A program made the translations under genes and the position numbers. Source: a bacterium (lineage in GTDB: Bacteria > UBP15 > UBA6099 > DSWB01). Taken from it: DNA of 26,868 nt. Positions within the stretch are counted from its first letter, which is position 1. Each line of letters starts with the position of its first letter. Of this stretch, positions 1-8,500 are shown piece by piece. Under the pieces are notes generated by a model, which saw only the letters and a list, made by a program, of their open reading frames with translations, had not been told where the DNA came from and did no database searches. Location: NCBI GenBank assembly GCA_020061125.1, contig JAGUYV010000218.1:1-26868 (forward strand), written 5' to 3'.

Positions 1-63
1 ATCATCAGGCAACTTTGCGAACTGCCGCCCCTGGCCGCGTCGCTCCGGGGGGCCGCTAAATGA
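1..63 (+). CDS. C-terminal tail of an upstream gene (partial)
   Basis: Frame 1 is open from the first base to a TGA at 61-63 and encodes a 20-residue tail ending in LRGAAK. That stop overlaps the ATG of the next gene as ATGA, the usual arrangement of translationally coupled genes, which is the main reason to believe this frame. Frame 3 is also open up to a TAA at 57-59, so the choice is not certain. Too little is present to name the product. Confidence 0.45.
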   Translation: MIRQLCELPPLAASLRGAAK

Positions 64-809
64 CACAGCACTCATGCCGCATCATCGCAACTGGCGCCGT
101 GGATCTGCATCACGCTCCCGATCCAGCCCTGGAACTGCGCGTTGCCGCTCACGCGCGCGCCATAGACGATGTGTGGAATCAGGCGCGATCCAAAGGCGAC
201 ATCCTGCTCTACAACGGCTCCCTGCTGGTGTACACCAGACATGAAACGCTCTCGGGCCGAACGCGCGTAACCGGACATTTCGCGGAATACAAGCACTTCA
301 TCGCTCACCGCAACGATCCCGCCCTTGGCCTGGACATCAACCCCATTGGCGTAAGCGGTCTTGTCACCGGACTGGACAGGGGCGAGCCGTTCACCGTGTT
401 CGCGCGCCGCGCGCCCAACTGCAGCACATACGGCGGCTATTATGAACTCGTGCCCTCGGGCGCTATCGCCCTGTGCGACGCGCTCCCGGACGGCCGCGTG
501 GATTTCGCCCGAAGGCTGCTCCTTGAATTCGAGGAAGAAGTCGGCCCTGTGCCCGAGGCCGCGCGGTGCGCGGTCTCGCCCATGGCGTTTCTGCACGACG
601 CCGCGGGCGGTGTGTACGATGTGTGCTGTCTCGTGGAAACGGATCTTGCGCCTGCATTTTTCAAAGCGCACATGTCGCAGTCAGACGAATATTCGGGCGC
701 GGAATGCGTGCCGCTTATACACGCACGCGAATTCGCCAGCGCACACATCAGCGAAATCATCCCCACAACTCTCGGAATCCTCGACGCTTTTTTTTCACAG
801 TCGAAATAA
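60..809 (+). CDS. Nudix-like hydrolase, degenerate Nudix box
   Basis: A 249-residue soluble protein with no signal peptide or membrane segment. Residues 150-162 (ARRLLLEFEEEVG) resemble the helix of the Nudix box (consensus REUxEExGU), which binds the metal and the diphosphate in enzymes that hydrolyse nucleoside diphosphates linked to another moiety. The three acidic residues E156, E159 and E160 and glycine G162 are in place, but the usual arginine before the first glutamate is L155. The PSGAI stretch at 132-136 may take the place of the upstream glycine region. The protein is longer than a minimal Nudix domain (about 140-150 residues); the first 90 residues are not recognised. The start overlaps the upstream stop by four bases, so it is probably the last gene of an operon. 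The substrate cannot be inferred, and a non-hydrolytic Nudix homologue is possible. Confidence 0.5.
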   Translation: MTQHSCRIIATGAVDLHHAPDPALELRVAAHARAIDDVWNQARSKGDILLYNGSLLVYTRHETLSGRTRVTGHFAEYKHFIAHRNDPALGLDINPIGVSGLVTGLDRGEPFTVFARRAPNCSTYGGYYELVPSGAIALCDALPDGRVDFARRLLLEFEEEVGPVPEAARCAVSPMAFLHDAAGGVYDVCCLVETDLAPAFFKAHMSQSDEYSGAECVPLIHAREFASAHISEIIPTTLGILDAFFSQSK

Positions 810-921
810 CAACGATACATGCATGATTCGCAATCCCTGTTTCGTCCGGCCCCCTGGGCATTCATTTTAGCAAAGCGTTATGTCCGGCAAAACATTCCGT
901 CTGTTCCCAAGGCTTTTTTTC

Positions 922-950
922 TTGATCACCACTCATGCCGGGCATAGAAT
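922..950 (+). promoter_or_regulatory. sigma70-type promoter candidate for the formate dehydrogenase fusion
   Basis: TTGATC (922-927) and TAGAAT (945-950) are separated by exactly 17 bases, 4/6 and 5/6 matches to the -35 and -10 consensus. Transcription would start near 957 and give a leader of about 180 nt before the ATG at 1137. The 810-1136 gap holds no convincing gene, and I see no clear Rho-independent terminator for the upstream Nudix-like gene. Confidence 0.45.
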
Positions 951-1136
951 TTGTAAAGTATTCTCATTTCTAGGTGGAGCTTCGGTTCCATCCGATTGCG
1001 ACACGCGCGCATGCCTGCGGATCACCACACACTCGCACATCCCAAACACCCAGCATCACTCCCGGCGTGCGCCTCCTCGGTGCTCATCATTCATTTTGCT
1101 CCATAGATAACTGAACGGGGAAAGGACCGGAACACA

Positions 1137-4100
1137 ATGCCAACAGTCGTAATTGACGGGAAAAAATACCAGACGGACGCGGGCAGGACCATACTCGAAG
1201 TCTGCCGCGAGAACGGGGTGCACATTCCCACGCTCACGGATTACCCGAATCTCGAAGCCGAGGGGTCGGGCTGGATGAGCGTGGTCGAGGTGCAGGATGT
1301 GGGCCTCACGCCCGCGCGCACCACTTTTGTGGGCGACGGCATGGTCATCAACACACAGAGCGAAAAGGTCGTGCAGACCCGGACGCGCATCCTCGAAAAA
1401 CTGCTGCAGCGCCACTATGGGGACTGCGTGCCTCCGTGCCAGGAAGCCTGTCCCGCGCACATAGACATCCAGGGCTATCTGCAACTCGTAGCCAAGGGCC
1501 GCCCGCACGAGGCCATGGAACTGATCCGCGAGACCAACCCCATTCCGTCCATCATCGGCCGCATCTGCCCGCGGCCGTGCGAGGCCGCTTGCCGCCGCAA
1601 CCTGGTGGACCAGTCCCTGGCCATCTGCTGGATTAAACGCTTCGCGGGCGACAAGAGCCTGCTCAACGGCGGACGCCCGCTGCCTAAAATGGAACCCAAA
1701 AACGGGATTAAAGTCGCCATCATCGGCTCCGGCCCGGCCGGTCTGTCCGCCGCGTTCTATCTGCGCAAGATGGGCTATGAGCCGACCATCTTCGAGGCCC
1801 TGCCCAAGCCCGGCGGCATGCTCCGCTTCGGCATCCCCGAATACCGTCTGCCCAAAACCGGCGTGCTCGACAAGGAAATCAAGACCATCACCGACATGGG
1901 CGTGAAGCTCATCTGCAACAAGAAATTCGGAACCGACATTACTTTTGACAGCCTCAAGAAAGACGGGTTCAATGCCACCCTCATCGCCGTGGGCGCGCAC
2001 AAGAGCTTCGGACTGGGCCTGGACGGCGAGGATAAACTGTCCGGCATTTATCTGGGCATTGATTTCCTGCGAGACCTGGGACTGGGCAAGAAACCCAAGG
2101 TCGGCGAAAAAGCCGTCATCATCGGCGGCGGCAACACGGCCATGGACGCATGCCGCACGGCTCTGCGCCTGGGCGCGAAAAAGGTCACTGTGGTGTACCG
2201 CCGCTCGCGCACCGAGATGCCCGCCAGCGTGTGGGAAATCGAAGAAGCCGAACAGGAAGGCGTGCGCTTCCACTACCTGGCCGCGCCCATCGCGCTCAAA
2301 GGCGAAGGCGGGAAAGTCACGGCCATCCGCTGCATCAAAATGGCGCTCGGGGAACCCGACGCCAGCGGACGCCGCCGCCCCGTGCCGCAGCCCGGCTCCG
2401 AGTTCGACATCGAGTGCGACACCGTGATCTCCGCAATTGGCCAGGGACCGGACCTGTCCTTCATGTCGGAGAAAGGCAACGCCCTGCCCGCCAAACAGGA
2501 ACTCACCACGCAGCGCGGCAACCGCATCACCGCGTGCCAGCAGACCATGAGCACCAGCGTGCCCGGCGTATTCACGGCCGGCGACTGCCAGCGCGGCGCC
2601 GCCACCGCCATCTGGGCCGTGTCCGACGGACGCAAGGCCGCGCTCGCCATGGACCAGTATCTGCGCACCGGCCAGGTCGAAAAGCCGAAACGCAAATTCA
2701 CATTCAAGAAGGCGCAGGAACTCAAGGACATGGACCCGGCCGAGTTCGCGCACTTCGAGCGCAGAAACAAGGCTCACATGTTCTGCCTGCGGCCCGATGA
2801 ACGCAACACCAACTTCAGCGAGATTGAACAGGGATTTGACGATCACACCGCAGCCGAGGAAGCCACGCGCTGCCTGGAATGCGGATGCCGCGCGGGCGAC
2901 TACTGCGTGCTGCGCGACCTGGCCGACGAACTCAATGTCAAACAGCCCGAGATGGAGCAGGGCTTTGAGAAGCAATGGCCGAACCGCTCCATGGTGGTGG
3001 AGCGCGACCCCAACAAGTGCATCCGCTGCGGTCTGTGCGACGAAGTGTGCCGCACGGTCATGCACATCGGCGCGCTCGGGCGCAGCATGGATTCAGGAGT
3101 GCCGCCCCAGTTCTTCGACCAGAACCTGTGCGTGTCCTGCGGACACTGCATCGAGGTGTGTCCCGTGGGCGCCATCGTGTTCAACTCCAGCATCAAGCCG
3201 GACAAGACCACGACTACATTCTGCCCCTACTGCGGCGTGGGCTGCGAGCTGCATGTGAACACCCGAGGCGATCTCATCCTGAATGCCACCGCTGGCAACG
3301 GCCCAGCCAACCGCGGCGCGGCCTGCATCAAGGGCCGATTCGGACTCGAATTCGTCAGCTCGCCCGAGCGCCTCACGACCCCGCTCATCCGCAAGAAAGG
3401 CAAACTCGAACCCGCCACTTGGGACGAGGCACTCTCTCTGGTCGCCTCGAAATTCAAGAAATACAAGGGCAAAGAGTTCGGCCTGTTCGCTTCCGCCAAG
3501 GTGACGAACGAAGAAAACTACCTCATGCAGAAATTCGCGCGCGCCGTACAGAAAACCAACAATGTGGACCACTGCGCGCGCCTGTGCCACGCCAGCACCG
3601 TGGCCGGCCTGGCCAACACCCTCGGCTCCGGCGCCATGACCAATTCCATCAACGAAATCTCCGATGCTTCGTGCATCTTCGCCATCGGCTCAAACACCAC
3701 CAAGGCGCACCCGGTCATGGGCTCGCTCATCAAGGGCGCGGCCAAAAAAGGCTCAAAACTCATCGTAGCCAATCCCAAGCGCATTGAGCTTTGCAACTAC
3801 TCCACGCTCTTCATGCAGCATCATCCGGGCACGGATGTAGCCCTGGTCATGGGCATGCTCCATCACATCTTCAAAAAGGGACTCCAAAACGACAAGTTCA
3901 TCGAGGAGCGCACAGAGAATTTCGAGGCGTTCAAGGAATCTCTCAAGGCGTTCGACCTGAAGACCGTATCCAAAATCACCGGCGTGCCCGCGGACCTCAT
4001 CGCCAGAGCCGCCGAGATCTACGCCACAAGCGAGACCTCGTCCGTGGTGTACTCCATGGGCATCACCCAGCACAGCCACGGCACCGAAAATGTGTTCGCC

Positions 4101-5231
4101 CTGGCCAACCTGGCCATGGCCACGGGCCAGATCGGCCGGCCCAGCACGGGCATCAACCCTCTGCGCGGCCAGAACAATGTGCAGGGCGCTTGCGACATGG
4201 GCGCGCTGCCCAATGTGTACCCGGGCTACCAAGCTGTCATCAACCCCGACTTCAAGGCCAAGTTCGAAAAAGCCTGGGGCGTCAAGGGCCTGGACGACAA
4301 GATCGGCCTCACCGTCACGCAAATGCTCGGCCCCGAGGGCAAGGATCTCAAAGCCGTGTACATCATCGGCGAGAACCCGGCCATGAGCGAACCGGACTGC
4401 ACCCACGCACGCAAAGAACTTCAGGACATCGAGTTCCTTGTGGTGCAGGACATCTTCCTCACCGAGACGGCAATTTACGCGGATGTGGTGCTGCCCGCGG
4501 CCGCGTTTGCGGAAAAAGACGGGACATTCACCAACACCGAGCGCCGCGTGCAACTTCTGCGCCAGTGCGTCAAACCCGTGGGCGACGCCATCGAGGACTG
4601 GAAGATCTTCGGCATGCTCGCCAAAAAGATGGGCGTCAAGGGCTTCGACTTCAAGAGCGCCAAAGAAATCATGGAAGAGGTCGCGAGCGTGACACCGAGC
4701 TACGGCGGCATCACGCACGAGCGCATCGCCGAAACCGGCCTGCACTGGCCCTGCCCCACCAAGGATCACCCTGGCACGCCCTACCTGCACGCCACGGCTT
4801 TCCCACGCCCCAGCGGCCGCGCCCTTTTCTCGGCCCTCGAATACAAGCCCTCCAAGGAACTGCCGGACGACGACTATCCGCTGTACCTCACCACGGGCCG
4901 CAGTCTGTATCACTTCCACACAGCCACCATGAGCCGCAAGAATGTGGCCACCAATTACATGCACCCCGAAGAGCTGGTGCAGATCAATCCCGAGGACGCG
5001 GCAAGACTCAAGATCGAGGACGGAGCGCTCGTCACGATCACTTCGCGCAGAGGCGCCGTAACCTGCCGCTGCGAAGTGACAAACAAAGTGGCCCCGGGCC
5101 TCACCTTCATGACATTCCACTTCGCCGAGGCCTGCGCCAATGTGCTCACCAATAAGGCCCTCGACCCCATCGCCAGAATCCCCGAATTCAAGGTCTGCGC
5201 GGTCAAGGTCGAACCCGCGGCCCAGGCGTAG
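1137..5231 (+). CDS. formate dehydrogenase alpha subunit fused to a GltD-type NAD(P)H oxidoreductase
   Basis: A 1364-residue cytoplasmic multidomain enzyme predicted to couple formate/CO2 to NAD(P)H. Order: residues 1-90, a [2Fe-2S] ferredoxin-like fold whose four cluster cysteines are replaced (T34, G45, S48, R61); 95-155, GltD-type iron-sulfur region (C97, C101, C105, C144, C148, C152); about 190-510, flavoprotein with FAD motif GSGPAG at 197-202 and a second Rossmann motif GGGN at 330-333 followed by a VYRRSR...MPA stretch typical of NADPH-binding GltD-like proteins; two 4Fe-4S motifs (C628/631/634/638 and C665/668/671/675); then the molybdopterin domain with C696/C699/C703/C730 as its 4Fe-4S ligands. 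The active-site motif ARLCH puts C817 where E. coli FdhF has selenocysteine, followed by the conserved H818. The start is preceded by GGAAAGGA. No diaphorase or membrane subunit is adjacent, which suggests a self-contained enzyme. Physiological direction is unknown. Confidence 0.9.
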   Translation: MPTVVIDGKKYQTDAGRTILEVCRENGVHIPTLTDYPNLEAEGSGWMSVVEVQDVGLTPARTTFVGDGMVINTQSEKVVQTRTRILEKLLQRHYGDCVPPCQEACPAHIDIQGYLQLVAKGRPHEAMELIRETNPIPSIIGRICPRPCEAACRRNLVDQSLAICWIKRFAGDKSLLNGGRPLPKMEPKNGIKVAIIGSGPAGLSAAFYLRKMGYEPTIFEALPKPGGMLRFGIPEYRLPKTGVLDKEIKTITDMGVKLICNKKFGTDITFDSLKKDGFNATLIAVGAHKSFGLGLDGEDKLSGIYLGIDFLRDLGLGKKPKVGEKAVIIGGGNTAMDACRTALRLGAKKVTVVYRRSRTEMPASVWEIEEAEQEGVRFHYLAAPIALKGEGGKVTAIRCIKMALGEPDASGRRRPVPQPGSEFDIECDTVISAIGQGPDLSFMSEKGNALPAKQELTTQRGNRITACQQTMSTSVPGVFTAGDCQRGAATAIWAVSDGRKAALAMDQYLRTGQVEKPKRKFTFKKAQELKDMDPAEFAHFERRNKAHMFCLRPDERNTNFSEIEQGFDDHTAAEEATRCLECGCRAGDYCVLRDLADELNVKQPEMEQGFEKQWPNRSMVVERDPNKCIRCGLCDEVCRTVMHIGALGRSMDSGVPPQFFDQNLCVSCGHCIEVCPVGAIVFNSSIKPDKTTTTFCPYCGVGCELHVNTRGDLILNATAGNGPANRGAACIKGRFGLEFVSSPERLTTPLIRKKGKLEPATWDEALSLVASKFKKYKGKEFGLFASAKVTNEENYLMQKFARAVQKTNNVDHCARLCHASTVAGLANTLGSGAMTNSINEISDASCIFAIGSNTTKAHPVMGSLIKGAAKKGSKLIVANPKRIELCNYSTLFMQHHPGTDVALVMGMLHHIFKKGLQNDKFIEERTENFEAFKESLKAFDLKTVSKITGVPADLIARAAEIYATSETSSVVYSMGITQHSHGTENVFALANLAMATGQIGRPSTGINPLRGQNNVQGACDMGALPNVYPGYQAVINPDFKAKFEKAWGVKGLDDKIGLTVTQMLGPEGKDLKAVYIIGENPAMSEPDCTHARKELQDIEFLVVQDIFLTETAIYADVVLPAAAFAEKDGTFTNTERRVQLLRQCVKPVGDAIEDWKIFGMLAKKMGVKGFDFKSAKEIMEEVASVTPSYGGITHERIAETGLHWPCPTKDHPGTPYLHATAFPRPSGRALFSALEYKPSKELPDDDYPLYLTTGRSLYHFHTATMSRKNVATNYMHPEELVQINPEDAARLKIEDGALVTITSRRGAVTCRCEVTNKVAPGLTFMTFHFAEACANVLTNKALDPIARIPEFKVCAVKVEPAAQA

Positions 5232-5275
5232 CCGCCGCATGTTTGCCTTCCGGCAACGCTATTTTTAGCCGAATT

Positions 5276-5310
5276 AAAAACCCCGCCCGGTCCGCCGGGC
5301 GGGGTTTTTT
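5276..5310. terminator. strong bidirectional intrinsic terminator
   Basis: A perfect 10-bp GC-rich stem (CCCCGCCCGG at 5281-5290, CCGGGCGGGG at 5295-5304) with a four-base loop, followed by six T on the plus strand and preceded by five A at 5276-5280. It ends the formate dehydrogenase transcript 45 bases after its stop. The A-tract gives a U-tract on the other strand, so it can also stop the convergent transcript of the giant secreted protein. Between 5311 and 5516 I see no further gene. Confidence 0.93.
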
Positions 5311-5516
5311 GTATGGTGCACCGTCGAGCGAATCGAATGCAAATTCAACAAGTCATTCAAGTTGCGTGGCATTAGGGCAGTTGAAATGCCATAAGGGCCT
5401 GGGAAATCCACGCGGGTTTCACATGAACGGTTTTGAAATGAAGGACAAACAACTTGCATTTGCGTCGTTCCGGGCAACTCCGGATAACTGGCGCAGGTGT
5501 TTCGACAGCTTCGCCT

Positions 5517-8500
5517 TTACGGTTTTGCGAATATCACCGTTACATTGTCGGCCAGAACCTTGATTGCATAGCCATGCCAGGGCACAAGCGGGAAGAGTGA
5601 GCCAGCCTGCCCAGGCACAAATGCCTGGCGGCCTGGGTCGTAGAACCAAATCCCAGCGCTGATCAGCCCCGTAGACACGGCCTGGGAAAGCGGAGCCGGA
5701 GCGCCGGACGCTTGCTTTACGGAGATGTAATCGTCGCTCCAGAAAATGTTGGACGGATAAGGATTTGCAATGCCGTTCCAGCCGCGCGGCAGGGCTATCG
5801 CAAAGGTGTCACTCGTAATGGGCTGCAAGCCGGCCAACGCCGGAATCGCGCCGGATTCCGGCTGATAGATCCAGTAGGCTTTTGCCGGAACCATGTCCGG
5901 ACCGGATACGGAGATGATCCTTGGCGGCGAACAAGAGAAGATCTGGTATCCTGCCGTGACGAGTGCGGATTGCGCGTTCCGGACATCCGTCGTGGTGTGC
6001 GGGACCGAGAACAGATTCCAGCCTGCGGTAAACGGCATCTGGTTCCGGGGGATGGCCGTTTGGTGTTCAAACGAGCAGTTCCCGGCCTGGTCGCAGGCGA
6101 ACAGCGTGTAATAGAATATCGTGCCGTTCGCAAGGCCCGTGTCGTTGTACGCCTCGCTTGTGCCCGAGTAGACCTGTACGCCGTCCGAAGGTGTGGCGGG
6201 AAAAGCCGTGGTTGAGCGGATCAGGCGGCAGAGAGAGAAGTCGGCGTCGTCTGGGTTTTTCCATGCCAGCGATACGGCCGAATCAACAGGCATTGCAATG
6301 AAATTTTCAGGAGCGCCGGGCGGCGTTACATCGAAAAGCGTGGGTTGCGCATCCCTTGTTATTGAGTTGGATTCCTCTTGTCCCAGAGAATCCATTGCGC
6401 GCACGGCAAAGGTATGCGTTGCTCCGTTCGGTAAATTTGAAATCATGGTTTCCAGCACACCGCTGACCTGGGCTTGCGGACTTGCGAAATTCAACGGGGT
6501 TCCCTGAAGCGCGTAATAGATGTTGTAGATCACGGGCGTGGCGTGGTCTCCCGCAGCCGGCCAGGACAGACGCACCTGGCCTCCAAGTCCCGTGTCTTGC
6601 GCATCCGCTATGCCGGAGAACTCGGGAGGGATTATGTCGTACACGAATCCGTTGGAGCGCACAGGCTCGCTGAACTTGCCGGTCAGCTTTTCTGCTTTCA
6701 CCCAAAGATAATAAAAATGTCCATGACTAAGGCGGCCTGTGAGGTCCACGACATAATGAGAAAACGGGCCGGTCATGATCCAGTCCTGCACATCCATGGT
6801 TTGCGTGGCTGATGTGTGAGAACTGACGGCTATCCAGTACCGGTCCGCGAATGTGGAAGGGGTCCAGGACATGGAAATCATTTCGGTGGAGGTTGCGACC
6901 TGGTCGGTCCAATGGCCGTCATAAACCAATCGGGGCGCGGGCAGAATGGAAGTATCAATCATTTGTCCGTTGGAACAGGTGGGCGGGCCTGAAAGGCCCG
7001 CGCTGTTCATTGCTGCTACAGTCACATAATAGGAAGCGCCGCCGGCGAGGGTCAGATCGTTCACGGTGATGAAAGTGTTGGTGGCCGTGAGGCCATGAGC
7101 CACATCCGTGCTCCAGGCGGTCGTGCCGATGGATACTGCGTAGTATGCAATGCCGCTATCTTCGTCCTCGGCGGCTCCCCAGTTCGCGGAAATGCTGTCA
7201 AGAGATTGATTGTAACTGATGTCGCTGCCCAGCCCGTCGTTTACGAAGGGTATGGCGCCAGGCGGCGTGGCGTCAAGGGCCATGCCGTTGGACACAATAG
7301 GCGTCGTGTAATACCCGGCGCCGGACCGCGCGCGCACGGTGATGTAATATGTCTGGCCCGGCTGCATGTTGTACACGCCGCTGTGGGAAGTTGAGACGCC
7401 GTTTGACAGTTCGCTGACTGTGACCTGGGCGCCTCCGGGCGTGGTTCCGATTTTGTACCTGTACTCGATTATTCCGGATTCCGGATCCGTGGCAGGATCC
7501 CAGTTGGCGCTGTACTTGGCGTCACCCGTGAAATCCTTGTCGGCAGGGCCGAGGCCGTCCCGGATTGCGGCCGGGGGTAGCGGCACGGTTGTGTCAATTG
7601 TTGTCGTGCGGTCCAGGGTGCCGGTAGCCGTCAGCCCCGCGCCGTTTACTGACACAAGACGGTATGTGTAGGTTTCCCCGTTGACCACGCTTATGTCGGA
7701 CCAGCTCTGGGTAGAGGGGTTACGGGTCTGAATCAGCGCAAATTCTCCGGTTCCCGTTGCGCGGTAAATTCGCGTTTCCGACAGCCTGCTGTGCGGGTCG
7801 CTGGACAAATCCCAATACAGGAACACGGTGTTCGTGGTTGTAAAAGCCGCAAGCGGATCTATGTTCACGGCAGAAGGAGGCGTGTAGTCAAGTTTATATT
7901 CAATGGTCTGCGTGGGGTTCCGGTTGCCTGCATTGTCCTCGGAGAACAGGGTGGCGAGATACGCTCCTTGCTGATCCAAAGCTATGGGCGCATTATATGT
8001 GAGCCAATTGTGGCTGATGAAGCTGGACATACTCGAAGGCGTAGTTCCCCATTTATCCTTGCCATTGATGCCGTCACCCTTGTTCACGCCCGCAACAGGA
8101 TAGCTCAATATGCCCGAAACTTTAAAATTCCACACTATAAGGCCATTGGGATGCAGCACGATCTGGAATGTGGACGGATTGGTGGTGTATCCGCTGTAAT
8201 AGACTTTTTCCCATTGAACAATGAAACGGTCGGGATTGGAAAGGCGCTTGTAGAATACCGCGGAATCCGCTCGGATGGAGAAGAGGTTGGCAAGGGCTGC
8301 GATTGTGTACGCGAAGTCCGCGCTTGGGAATGAGGAAGGCGTGGAAGTTCCGGAGTATGAAAAGCTGACAAACCCGTTGCGGAAAATTCTGATTGTGTCA
8401 AATGTCGATCCATAGAACGGGAACGAGAATCCCAGGGAAATGCCGTCAACCGATGCAATGGAACTGGTGAGGCCCGTGTTTGTGCCGTCCGAGATCTCGA

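Noticed and set aside
1056-3065. Open frame of 669 codons antisense to the formate dehydrogenase gene
   Set aside because: It lies opposite well-conserved FAD and Fe-S domains, has a low-complexity Ala/Gly/His/Arg-rich composition typical of GC-rich antisense frames, and shows no motif of any family.
3753-5240. Open frame of 495 codons antisense to the molybdopterin domain
   Set aside because: Shadow of the conserved coding strand; no recognisable domain and biased composition.
5243-5563. Plus-strand open frame of 106 codons after the formate dehydrogenase gene
   Set aside because: It spans the strong terminator and the end of the giant protein gene, and the translated hairpin has no protein-like character.
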